Shown here: piece by piece, positions 1-7,178 of the stretch | Position numbering within the stretch: the first letter of the stretch is position 1 | How the letters are laid out: each line of letters starts with the position of its first letter | Assembly (NCBI GenBank): GCA_963628035.1 | Contig: CAVGED010000123.1 | Span: 45,087 to 109,086 of the forward strand | Direction of reading: 5' to 3' | Source: 14-2 sp963628035 | GTDB taxonomy: Bacteria; Bacillota; Clostridia; Lachnospirales; Lachnospiraceae | DNA: 64,000 nt | Notes under the pieces: generated by a model | What the model was told of the DNA's origin: nothing | Seen by the model: only the letters and a program-made list of their open reading frames with translations | The model's database searches: none | Program-made: the position numbers and the translations under genes

Positions 1-424
1 CCTGATTGGTATTTGCCGATATTCCGCCGTTTTCGTCAAGCCTTCGGTAACGGATACGGCTCTCCTGACCGAACTGTTCTCGGATGACCTGCTCCACCCG
101 GTCGCTGTCGCTGCCGTCAGCGATGCAAAGCTCCCAGTTGTGATAGGTCTGGGCTGTAACAGAATCGATCATCTGACACAGAAACTGCTCCGGTGTCTCA
201 TAGGTGGGTACAACAATGCTCACCAGCGGAGCATATGCAAGACTGGTGCCGCACTGACGCTTCAACTCCTCCGGCGTCGGCAGATAGGACGAGAGCTTAT
301 CGTCATAGTCCTGGTAGGGTGCAGACAGCTTCTCCCGCACCTTATAGTAGAGTTCCTTCGGCTGGTATCGGCGAGAGAGGCTTTTCAATTTTTTCAGGTT
401 TGATCTTGTTATCCGTTGAGGCAT
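1..424 (-). CDS. Family 2 glycosyltransferase, N-terminal part (runs off the window)
   Basis: The frame is open from an ATG at 424 to the window edge, so only about 141 N-terminal residues are seen. AGGAG lies 12 bases before the ATG. A basic leader of about 60 residues precedes a GT-A domain with LVSIVVPTYE, then the nucleotide-binding stretch LCIADGSDSD and ENGGISANTN. This layout closely follows the 614-residue protein at 16705-18549, which has LCLADGSDAE and ENTGIAGNTN, so it probably belongs to the same two-domain family that builds rhamnose-rich wall glycans (family knowledge). Donor and acceptor cannot be told. A copy of the dispersed hairpin repeat lies in its leader. Confidence 0.85.
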   Translation of the reverse strand, partial: MPQRITRSNLKKLKSLSRRYQPKELYYKVREKLSAPYQDYDDKLSSYLPTPEELKRQCGTSLAYAPLVSIVVPTYETPEQFLCQMIDSVTAQTYHNWELCIADGSDSDRVEQVIREQFGQESRIRYRRLDENGGISANTNQ

Positions 425-463
425 GCCTGGTTATTACTCCTAAACTATTATGGCCTGGGCCAC

Positions 464-494
464 GATTTAGCGTCCTGTTTATTCTGACTGAACT
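464..494 (-). repeat. Dispersed GTTCAG repeat, short copy (left end only)
   Basis: Read on the minus strand this carries AGTTCAGTCAGAAT followed by CAGGACGCTAAATC. The element at 46451-46604 has the same left end with only a few changes. Immediately downstream, 451-462 forms a hairpin TGGCC-TG-GGCCA at the position where the other copy has CATGC-AA-GCATG. The copy lies in the presumed 5' leader of the glycosyltransferase that starts at 424. Confidence 0.6.
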
Positions 495-501
495 GCTTCT
501 T

Positions 502-507
502 ATTATA
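502..507 (-). promoter_or_regulatory. Possible -10 box for the glycosyltransferase at 424
   Basis: On the minus strand this reads TATAAT, about 80 bases before the ATG and just after the terminator of the upstream gene. The matching -35 at 17 bases is poor, so the call rests on the -10 box and on the position between a terminator and a gene. Confidence 0.35.
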
Positions 508-526
508 GTACAAATGTTCAAAAAGA

Positions 527-580
527 AACATCGGTATTCTCTTAAATTATTTTTAATAATCTTTAAGAATCACCGATGTT
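527..580 (-). terminator. Terminator of the DUF3048 lipoprotein gene
   Basis: The arms AACATCGGT and ACCGATGTT, extended by a second paired block of the type ATTCT/TTAAA, close a long imperfect hairpin. On the minus strand the hairpin is followed by TTTCTTTTTG. It begins 14 bases after the stop codon of the gene at 594-1673, as expected for factor-independent termination. Confidence 0.7.
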
Positions 581-593
581 TTCATTTCATACT

Positions 594-1673
594 TTAATTC
601 ATCACCAACTCGTCCCATTTATCCGCAGGGATCAGAGCAATATAGGTCTTGCCGGTGTTCAGCGTTATTGCATTCCCCGCTGCATCGTAGAAATGTGTGG
701 GGGACGCCATTGCGTCCTTCTTCCAGGTAATGGGAACGGCCTTGCCGTTGGTAACGAAATATCCTTCCCCGCTGCCGATGCAGTCATAGGTCAGATAGCC
801 ATTTTCATCCAGCAGCTTGTAGCTGCATTTCTGGAGGATCAGATTCTTGAAGCAGAGCTGTGCATTATTGTTTCCGGGATCCACATGAGGCGCCTCGTAC
901 TCCGAATAGTAGTACAGTTGATCCGCACTGCGGTACTCCAGGCAGGACATGTTATGAGGAAACGGCAGTTCAATGGCATTGGCTGTCAAGGCCTCCGCCC
1001 CCGCAAGCTCCACAGGCTCCTTCTCCGTAGCAAACTGGAAATGGGTTCCTTCGTAATAATCATTGTAGGTTGCAGAGATCTTATGCTTCTCCAGAAGATC
1101 CTTCACCTCACCTGTGGAAATATATTCCGTGTACTCCCTGGACTTTCCGTTGGGAATACGACCAAATTCACCGCTTATATTGTCGGCGCACTTCTCCTTC
1201 AGGTAGGAATTGATATAATACGGTCCGCCGTCATGGCACAGCACTGCATTCCACTCAGAAGCCAGAATGACGTTGGTGGTGCGGGCGCTTCGGATATTCC
1301 CCAGCCGTTCAATGCTGTCCCAGTCCTTCACCAGCACCATGAAGCGGGTGATGCGGCCATTCATCTTGCTGTTCATGATCTCGTACACGATATCCGCCTT
1401 GGACAAGCCATAATGGGGCAACGCAATGGATTCATTATCTATCATGGCCGCAATCGGGCGCTGATCCTTCAGGGCTTCATCTATCCACTCGTTGGTGAGC
1501 TCGCTGCGGTACATCCCTTCGGGATCCTTCTCTTCCTCCGGCTCCGGTTCCGGCTCTGACTTCGGCTCTTCGATGGGTTTCGGATCCGGTTCGGGTTCCG
1601 GCTTCTGGCCGCAGGCCGGAAGAGACAGTGCCATTAAAAGGATGATACCTAACAATTTGATTCGTTGTTTCAT
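594..1673 (-). CDS. DUF3048-family (YerB-like) lipoprotein
   Basis: A 359-residue protein with a type II signal peptide: basic start, hydrophobic stretch, then lipobox LSLPAC with Cys21, so it should be anchored to the outer face of the membrane. Residues 22-52 are a spacer of repeated Pro-Glu/Lys pairs. The rest matches the DUF3048 layout, with RPIAAMIDNE near residue 72 and an NIRSARTTNV-type segment. The family (B. subtilis YerB) has no settled function. GGAAC precedes the ATG. The gene follows the sigma factor by 40 bases, probably in one transcript, and a strong hairpin ends it. Confidence 0.85.
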   Translation of the reverse strand: MKQRIKLLGIILLMALSLPACGQKPEPEPDPKPIEEPKSEPEPEPEEEKDPEGMYRSELTNEWIDEALKDQRPIAAMIDNESIALPHYGLSKADIVYEIMNSKMNGRITRFMVLVKDWDSIERLGNIRSARTTNVILASEWNAVLCHDGGPYYINSYLKEKCADNISGEFGRIPNGKSREYTEYISTGEVKDLLEKHKISATYNDYYEGTHFQFATEKEPVELAGAEALTANAIELPFPHNMSCLEYRSADQLYYYSEYEAPHVDPGNNNAQLCFKNLILQKCSYKLLDENGYLTYDCIGSGEGYFVTNGKAVPITWKKDAMASPTHFYDAAGNAITLNTGKTYIALIPADKWDELVMN

Positions 1674-1713
1674 TACTTATAGTTCCTTTCCTACTACTTT
1701 GTTCATTCTTGTA

Positions 1714-2469
1714 TCACGACTCCAGCCCCTGTTGCTTTAAGAATTCTCTTGCCTTTCCGGGCAGTTCAATCTGCAGACTCTCGCAGATCTCCTCGATCAA
1801 GCCGTTTTTACACAAAATAGATCCTATCTTCTTAATCCGCTTCGCTATGGCCTGCTTCGTGACGCCAAAGTGCTTCGCGGCTTCCGAATGCTGAAAATGG
1901 TAGATACCGTCCTCATATCCCATCATATAGGTGAGTGTCTGATATTCCGTTTCCGCCAAAAGCACTTCCAGCACTTCCCGCAGTTCCTCCATACCAGCCT
2001 TCAGAAGAGCCTTCTCCGAAGTGGTCAGCCCCGGTTCCACCAGAGATTCCATCATATCGGCCGTCAACTCGCACGACAGCATCTTGACGCCGCTCTTCTC
2101 GATACAGGCGCTTACTTCCTTGCGTATATAGAAGGAAGCGTAGGTCTGATAAAGCGCACCTTTCTTCGGGTCATAATTCTCAATGGCCTCCAGCAGCGCC
2201 ATGTTGCCCGACTGGATCCAGTCCGCAAAATCCCCGTTCTGTATCTTATCTGCACCTACGTTATATTTGTTGACAATAAAGTTGAAGACATACTGCAGGT
2301 TCGCCTCGATCACCCGCTTCTGGGCTTCCTTATCACCGGCTTGTCCTGTGGTGATCAATTCCGCCGTCTCCTGATTCGTCAGCATCGGGATACTCAACAC
2401 CTGGCGCATGTACTCATAAAGCCCCGTATCATAATTGTACAGCATTTCCAGTATCTTATCCTTTTTCAT
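1714..2469 (-). CDS. Sigma-70 family RNA polymerase sigma factor (alternative)
   Basis: A 251-residue protein. Residues 48-125 resemble sigma region 2: KRVIEANLQYVFNFIVNKY, then DWIQSGNMALLEAIENYDP and YQTYASFYIRKEVSACIEK, the usual core-binding and -10 recognition helices. Residues about 175-225 form a region-4-like helix-turn-helix (AAKHFGVTKQAIAKRIKKI). Region 1.1 is absent and region 3 is short, so this is not the housekeeping sigma. GGGGAATC precedes the ATG. No anti-sigma gene is adjacent; the next gene downstream is the DUF3048 lipoprotein. Target promoters cannot be read from the window. Confidence 0.8.
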   Translation of the reverse strand: MKKDKILEMLYNYDTGLYEYMRQVLSIPMLTNQETAELITTGQAGDKEAQKRVIEANLQYVFNFIVNKYNVGADKIQNGDFADWIQSGNMALLEAIENYDPKKGALYQTYASFYIRKEVSACIEKSGVKMLSCELTADMMESLVEPGLTTSEKALLKAGMEELREVLEVLLAETEYQTLTYMMGYEDGIYHFQHSEAAKHFGVTKQAIAKRIKKIGSILCKNGLIEEICESLQIELPGKAREFLKQQGLES

Positions 2470-2555
2470 GATTCCCCACCAAGCTTTCCAATAGGATCAT
2501 TCTCATTTTTTCACAATCTTCTTATTAATATACCTCACTCATATGAATCTGGATT

Positions 2556-3131
2556 TTATGTAATCCTCTTAATCAAAGGATTTGGAGGAACTTCTTTTTG
2601 TATATACCTAACCATATTGCGAAACCTATAAGGACGCGAAGCCAGTCCTATATCTAGTTCTAAGGTATCTCTTCCTTTTACCTTTTTCAAAATGTTCAAA
2701 TATGCCTCATAACTTCCATACTCCATAGCTTTTTTGTATGCGGTAGTAACCAAATACAATTTCATATCCCTGTATTTAAATTGATCTTTTTCAAAAATAT
2801 CCGAAAAATCATTCTTCAAAAAACGGTTTATCGCTGTGTCGAACTTATCCCGAATCTCGCTGTTGATTATATTTCTCGGTTCATTAACATTTTTAAATTC
2901 TAAAATATACAGGACATATGAATTACACTCACAATCTACAGGCACAATATAATCCACCGACTTTGGCGTTTCTCCATCTAAGTGTTGATCGTTATAGTAA
3001 TCATCAACTTTGATTCCAACATACTGCTCCGTACACAACTCCGGTGCAACCTTTACCTCTATTCCTGCATCCTCAATCGTATCTTTTATGTATTTATTCA
3101 GTTTTCCATTATTGCGTATCATTTTTATCAT
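2556..3131 (-). CDS. Uncharacterised partner of the AAA ATPase, possible PD-(D/E)XK nuclease
   Basis: I do not recognise this 191-residue protein at family level. Residues 58-80 have the order D60, D66, two strands, then E78-F79-K80, followed by a helix (DKFDTAINRFL). This resembles the D...ExK core of PD-(D/E)XK nucleases, but the match is by eye only. Its start lies 5 bases after the ATPase stop with no clear ribosome site of its own, so translation is probably coupled. Base composition is clearly more AT-rich than the sigma factor gene beside it. It may instead be a non-catalytic partner of the ATPase. Confidence 0.6.
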   Translation of the reverse strand: MIKMIRNNGKLNKYIKDTIEDAGIEVKVAPELCTEQYVGIKVDDYYNDQHLDGETPKSVDYIVPVDCECNSYVLYILEFKNVNEPRNIINSEIRDKFDTAINRFLKNDFSDIFEKDQFKYRDMKLYLVTTAYKKAMEYGSYEAYLNILKKVKGRDTLELDIGLASRPYRFRNMVRYIQKEVPPNPLIKRIT

Positions 3132-3136
3132 AAATA

Positions 3137-4567
3137 TTACTGCGCTTCCCTCTTTCGAACCAATTCCAGAATCAAGTTCTCCCTTTCCTCATAAAGCGTC
3201 TCTGCCACATCTACAAAGTTATCATCCTGTGTTCCAAATTCATCTGTATGCATCGTATACGTACGGCTCTTTCCTTGCTCCATTTTCATTAAAATTGGAC
3301 TGTAATCATCCGAAACAAGGTCTCCCGCCAGCACCCTGTTGTTTAATTCATTAAATACATAATTACTGTGAGACGCCATCATAAGCTTTACATTTTCTTT
3401 CGACAGCTTCACAAACTTTTTCATCAATATCACTTGATTTGAAGGATGTAAATGAGCCTCCGGCTCCTCAATAAAAATAAGAGAACAAGGTTTTCTTTCT
3501 TCCGTTTCCTGTGGTTTTCGCGAAATTCTTCGCTTACCATTCACCACAATATATTTCAAGTACGCTGTTATCGGCGCTATCTCAGAAACCATGGAAGATG
3601 CATCATTCATCTCAAGCACCTGCCCCAAGTCTTCCCGCTTGTAAATAATTGTTTTCTTCTTTGTATCAAAAAGCACTTCCCCTTTTAATATTGTCCTCTC
3701 TATTTCCCTTGCAATTTCTCTCAAATCACTCCTTCGTTCTGTCCTTATAGATGACAAAGCCAAATAATAATCTGACACCGGTTCGGAAATACTTGGAATC
3801 TGTATCGTCCCCCGAATCATAGCACGGTTTTGTGATAACTGTGCTAATACAGGTCCAAAAGATTGCATTCCTGTATATATACCTGATCGAGAAGCCGGCA
3901 AAAAATACACAGCATCAATTACCGAAACAACCGCTCTGTAAAATGTAGCCTTTAAATCTGTCAATCTCCTTTCCACCAATTCTATCGGCGTGCTGATATG
4001 ATTTTCAAACACATAAATATCATATCGCTTTTTATTTTCTCTTGATTTGTGAAATTCCGATCCGCTTTTCTTTAAAAACACAGGTTTAACCTGCATGTTC
4101 AGCTTCATCTTCTTATGCTTCATATCTAATTTGCACAAAATACCGTGTTCCAAATCCAATATTATTTCCGGATTTTCCTGCAATATTTGATCATAAATGC
4201 CAAAGGTATTTTCAAACGACTTGGAAAGTTCTTCCATCAATTCTTCTTCTAATTGAATAGAAAGATAAGAAATCAGGTGTTCTGAAATATCTTTTATTTC
4301 TATTGTACCATCCATAACAAAATCCATAAGCAGCGATCTAATTTCCGGTTTTTCCCCCTGCCTTGGTACATAAAAATGCATATATGCATCACTATAATAT
4401 AGTATGGCACTCTGTGACCGCAGAATCAAATGCTTTAACAACAAATACACCACCTGCATCGCATAAGATTTTCCAATATTGTTCTCCCCATATGTGACGA
4501 TCATGGCTTTATCAAGATCATATTCACAATTAGCTATAGGCCCCCAGTTTTTTATTATTATTTTCAT
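3137..4567 (-). CDS. OLD-like/AAA_15-type ABC-fold ATPase
   Basis: A 476-residue ATPase. GENNIGKS (residues 27-34) is the Walker A loop; FLPASRSG (about 222-229) is typical of this AAA group; SSMVSEIAP acts as signature; FIEEPEAHLHP (about 365-375) is Walker B with the HLHP tail; ASHSNYV (about 398) carries the switch histidine. The reading frame opens at a GTG at 4582, but GAGGAAG sits 8 bases before the ATG at 4567, so that start is preferred. No TOPRIM domain follows, unlike true OLD nucleases. Such ATPases often work with a small nuclease in phage defence (known for Gabija, Septu, PARIS); that role here is inferred. Confidence 0.8.
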   Translation of the reverse strand: MKIIIKNWGPIANCEYDLDKAMIVTYGENNIGKSYAMQVVYLLLKHLILRSQSAILYYSDAYMHFYVPRQGEKPEIRSLLMDFVMDGTIEIKDISEHLISYLSIQLEEELMEELSKSFENTFGIYDQILQENPEIILDLEHGILCKLDMKHKKMKLNMQVKPVFLKKSGSEFHKSRENKKRYDIYVFENHISTPIELVERRLTDLKATFYRAVVSVIDAVYFLPASRSGIYTGMQSFGPVLAQLSQNRAMIRGTIQIPSISEPVSDYYLALSSIRTERRSDLREIAREIERTILKGEVLFDTKKKTIIYKREDLGQVLEMNDASSMVSEIAPITAYLKYIVVNGKRRISRKPQETEERKPCSLIFIEEPEAHLHPSNQVILMKKFVKLSKENVKLMMASHSNYVFNELNNRVLAGDLVSDDYSPILMKMEQGKSRTYTMHTDEFGTQDDNFVDVAETLYEERENLILELVRKREAQ

Positions 4568-4578
4568 ACCATTCTTCC

Positions 4579-4890
4579 TCACAAATCAAAAAATTCTACC
4601 GAAGGTTCTTTCACTTCACTCTTCCCAGTTTCTTTTGTATCGGTAACCCGTATAATTTCTTTACTCTCCAAACATCCAACCGGATACTCCCGCACGTCCA
4701 TTTTGCCCACAATGCTATTTCCGCATTTTGGACATTCTGCATATAACTCCCCACTGTATTCACTTTCCTCGCCCATCGGCCGTTCACAAGAATTCACATA
4801 TTCCAAATCCCACTCGCCATAGAACATAGTTCCGCAATAACCACAACTGCACTGTGATTCTCCTACTCTTACCATACGCCTCTGCCTCAT
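4579..4890 (-). CDS. Small zinc-ribbon protein, first gene of the ATPase cassette
   Basis: A 103-residue protein with two knuckles, C16-x2-C19 and C53-x2-C56, plus Cys14 and Cys35, consistent with one zinc ribbon. The C-terminal 30 residues are acidic and probably flexible. Its stop is 12 bases from the ATPase start, so the three genes should form one operon. The start is uncertain: the ATG at 4890 has no ribosome site, the ATG at 4875 has GAGGC before it, and the upstream reading frame may have been joined before a one-base shift. It could be a nucleic-acid-binding or regulatory subunit; function unknown. Confidence 0.6.
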   Translation of the reverse strand: MRQRRMVRVGESQCSCGYCGTMFYGEWDLEYVNSCERPMGEESEYSGELYAECPKCGNSIVGKMDVREYPVGCLESKEIIRVTDTKETGKSEVKEPSVEFFDL

Positions 4891-5029
4891 TTTTATATCT
4901 GACTTTATTGTTCTGTAATATTTCTTTTCCCCATTTTATCAAAGTTCCAAACATATAGCAAGCAATATCACACTCCATTTTTATACGGATATGCTTTTCC
5001 ATCTTTAATTTTGCAAAGAATACTGTTTA

Positions 5030-5557
5030 TTATATAGCTTTCTGCGGTATTACCTTCCCTAAAATATCTTCCTCCAAAACACAACCTACTTCCTCATACC
5101 GACTGTCTTTGCTCTCCTTATAATTATCCCCCAACAGAAAATATTCATTCTCCCCAAGTGTCACCGTTTTTTCTGCGATCCCGGCATAGTCAAGGCTTCC
5201 CTTCACAAGTCCCTCCTCTGTCGGCACCCCGTTCCTGTAGAGGACGCCGTCCACGATCTGAACCGTATCCCCCGGCACCGCCACCACACGCTTAATAAGG
5301 ACTGCCTTCAGCCCATCACACCGAAATGCCACCACATCCCCGCAGCCATACTGCTTCGTATGCTTATCCAGCAGTACAAACTGCCAACTGTGGTAAGACG
5401 GCTCCATGGAATCTCCCTGTATCAGCATTAGCTGGTACCAGAAGCGCGAGATATAGAAGCATAGGAAGAAAAGGGCAAGAATGCTGAGGGCTCGCTTCCA
5501 ATGGCGGTGAAAATACTCTGTTATCTTTCTTAGTAAGGATTTTCTGTTTTTTGTCAT
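5030..5557 (-). CDS. lepB: Signal peptidase I (type I, S26)
   Basis: A 175-residue serine protease that removes signal peptides on the outer face of the membrane. One transmembrane helix spans residues 23-40, then GDSMEP with the nucleophile Ser50, and LIKRVVAVPGD with the general base Lys89, followed by LLGDNYKESKDSR, the conserved box of the family. Length is typical for Gram-positive SipS-like enzymes. No sortase or pilin gene is near, so I read it as a general or accessory signal peptidase. The ribosome site is weak. The upstream region carries several copies of AACCACAT in both directions. Confidence 0.92.
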   Translation of the reverse strand: MTKNRKSLLRKITEYFHRHWKRALSILALFFLCFYISRFWYQLMLIQGDSMEPSYHSWQFVLLDKHTKQYGCGDVVAFRCDGLKAVLIKRVVAVPGDTVQIVDGVLYRNGVPTEEGLVKGSLDYAGIAEKTVTLGENEYFLLGDNYKESKDSRYEEVGCVLEEDILGKVIPQKAI

Positions 5558-5615
5558 ATAATTCTACGTCTTTGTGAAATTTAGTGTTCTCTATATCATC
5601 ATACAAGTCAACCAC

Positions 5616-5660
5616 ATCCTAACCACATTTTAACCATTTTGGTCAAGATGTGGTTAGGAT
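5616..5660. repeat. Inverted repeat with extra AACCACAT copies
   Basis: ATCCTAACCACAT (5616-5628) and ATGTGGTTAGGAT (5648-5660) are perfect 13-base arms around a 19-base loop. A further AACCACAT lies directly before the left arm. The site is between the decayed gene that ends at 5668 and the signal peptidase start at 5557, so it could be a terminator of the former or an operator for the latter. Confidence 0.6.
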
Positions 5661-5667
5661 ATAATCT

Positions 5668-5763
5668 TTACGAAAAATATTTTTGGTTCTTACTGGTTGG
5701 TTTATCTGGCAAAGTCATTTTCAAAATACCACTCTCTAACATTGGATCTAAATAGCTAATCCT
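5668..5763 (-). pseudogene. C-terminal remnant of an AAA_4/AlbA_2-type ATP-binding protein
   Basis: Read in the frame that ends with TAA at 5668-5670, this segment gives YLDPMLESGILKMTLPDKP and then SKNQKYFS. This is the typical last helix-wing of the putative DNA-binding, ATP-binding proteins of the RecG-like/AAA_4 group. No start codon or upstream domain remains in this frame; a stop at 5764-5766 closes it. It overlaps the end of the next remnant by about 16 bases. Confidence 0.5.
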
Positions 5764-5981
5764 TCAAATAAGTCTCCACAGCCTTCATATTGATTTGAGA
5801 AGAACGCCTCTATCATACTCAGATTCAAGGTCTTACCAAAACGGCGTGGGCGGGTAATGAGTGTAACTGCATCCTTTCGCTCCCACCATTCTTTGATAAA
5901 TTCGGTTTTATCAATATATAAATAGTTATTCTTTCTTAAAAACTCAAAATCCTGCGTCCCTATGGAAATTACCGGCTTCAT
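5748..5981 (-). pseudogene. N-terminal remnant of an AAA-ATPase/PD-(D/E)XK nuclease-like protein
   Basis: The 77 residues from the ATG at 5981 (good GAGGCGGGGT before it; the frame also has a GTG at 5993) match the start of the AAA-ATPase-like family with the DUF1703 nuclease end: NYLYIDKTEFIKEWW, then ITRPRRFGKTLNLSM as Walker A, then SMIEAFFSN. Full proteins are about 500-600 residues; here the frame stops after LFEGLAI, before Walker B and the whole nuclease half. It is therefore a broken gene. The sequence after the break belongs to a different family. Confidence 0.75.
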
Positions 5982-6072
5982 ACCCCGCCTCACCTTCCCT
6001 CGATTCTCGTGTTGACATCATGCATTTTCCCGGTTCTTATTGGTATTAGGCTACCATAAAAAGCGCAGTTTT

Positions 6073-7158
6073 TCAAGGGGTATCGGTAAATCCATAATCC
6101 TTGCGCTCCTTAAAAATAATCGTCTTCTGAATCCGGTAGTTTACCAGGAACAGGCAGGTATCCACCACTACTTTTACAAATACTTCATCCAGCGGAAGAA
6201 GTCTGGTAAATATATAGACCAGACCTGCGGAAGCCGCACACTGGACTACACACAATATCAAATAAGAAATTCCTGTTTTGGCATAGGATTTCCCGCTTTT
6301 AAAAACAACATTCCGATTCATAATAAAATTATATGTACCGGAGATCACCCTTGCCGCCACAGTAGAAACCGGAATACTCCACGGTTGTTCAAGAAACAGG
6401 AGCTTCGTTCCCAGTGCAAACAACAAAATATCCACAAGGAAAGAACTCAAGGATATCAGGAGATATCGGAAAAAAGTACCGAACAGCAGCCGATAAATCC
6501 GAAAAGAATCCTTTATGGGATGAAAATGTGTCCCTTGATTATCATCATAGTACACGGTATCAATCGTTATCTCCTCGAATCCTGCCTTCTTTCCGACCTC
6601 GATCAGCACAGCAGTCTCATATTCAAACCGGTCTCCCGGTATGGAAAGACTCAGATCAATAAGGGAATTGGGAATTCCCCGAAGTCCGGTCTGCGTGTCG
6701 GAAATTGACAGCCCCAGAAGTATCCGGAAGAAAAAACTGGTAAGCTTATTTCCGATACGGCTCTTCGTTGGTACACCCGCTTCATCAAAATCACGAACGC
6801 CCAGAATCAGTTTATCTGTTCCCATAGTCAGCCGGTCACTGATCTTCATCACGTCTTTACAAAGATGCTGTCCATCTGAATCTGCTGTAATTACTCCACA
6901 ATACTCGTCAAAATTAAAATTCTTCTTATAATATTCCATTCCGGTACGCAACGCTTTGCCCTTGCCCATATTTTTCTCATGGGTCAGAACCGTCACCTGC
7001 GGATGAACTCCAATCTCATTAAATATATCTTTTGAAGCGCTGCCGTCATCCACCACAAGAATATCCGTAAATCCAGATGACAATAATTCTGTAATATAGT
7101 CCTTAAATTTTTCCGGCGGATCCAATGCCGGAATAAGAATTACACATTTATTCTTCAT
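6073..7158 (-). CDS. Fused GT2 glycosyltransferase and GtrA-like flippase
   Basis: A 361-residue protein with two parts. Residues 1-225 are a polyprenyl-phosphate sugar synthase-like GT2 domain (ILIPALDPPEKF, VVDDGSASKD, TADSDGQH, and TQTGLRGIP). Residues 230-355 hold four membrane helices of the GtrA type, with SGTYNFIMNRNVVFKSG and LFLVNYRIQKTIIFKE. In related systems the GT2 part loads a sugar on undecaprenyl phosphate and GtrA flips it out (family knowledge). The neighbouring polytopic protein at 7179-9026 would then transfer it. AGGAG precedes the ATG. It is the last gene of the operon that starts at 18549. Confidence 0.88.
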   Translation of the reverse strand: MKNKCVILIPALDPPEKFKDYITELLSSGFTDILVVDDGSASKDIFNEIGVHPQVTVLTHEKNMGKGKALRTGMEYYKKNFNFDEYCGVITADSDGQHLCKDVMKISDRLTMGTDKLILGVRDFDEAGVPTKSRIGNKLTSFFFRILLGLSISDTQTGLRGIPNSLIDLSLSIPGDRFEYETAVLIEVGKKAGFEEITIDTVYYDDNQGTHFHPIKDSFRIYRLLFGTFFRYLLISLSSFLVDILLFALGTKLLFLEQPWSIPVSTVAARVISGTYNFIMNRNVVFKSGKSYAKTGISYLILCVVQCAASAGLVYIFTRLLPLDEVFVKVVVDTCLFLVNYRIQKTIIFKERKDYGFTDTP

Positions 7159-7178
7159 AGGTAAAAACTCCTTTTCGC

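Noticed and set aside
576..1559. Long open frame on the plus strand opposite the DUF3048 gene
   Set aside because: It lies entirely over a lipoprotein gene with clear family motifs and has no ribosome site; similar plus-strand frames over uvrA, rmlB and cdaR are shadows of GC-rich genes.
4784..5002. 72-residue frame before the zinc-ribbon gene
   Set aside because: Not listed as a gene of its own: its second half overlaps the zinc ribbon in another frame. I kept it only as evidence for a possible frameshift.
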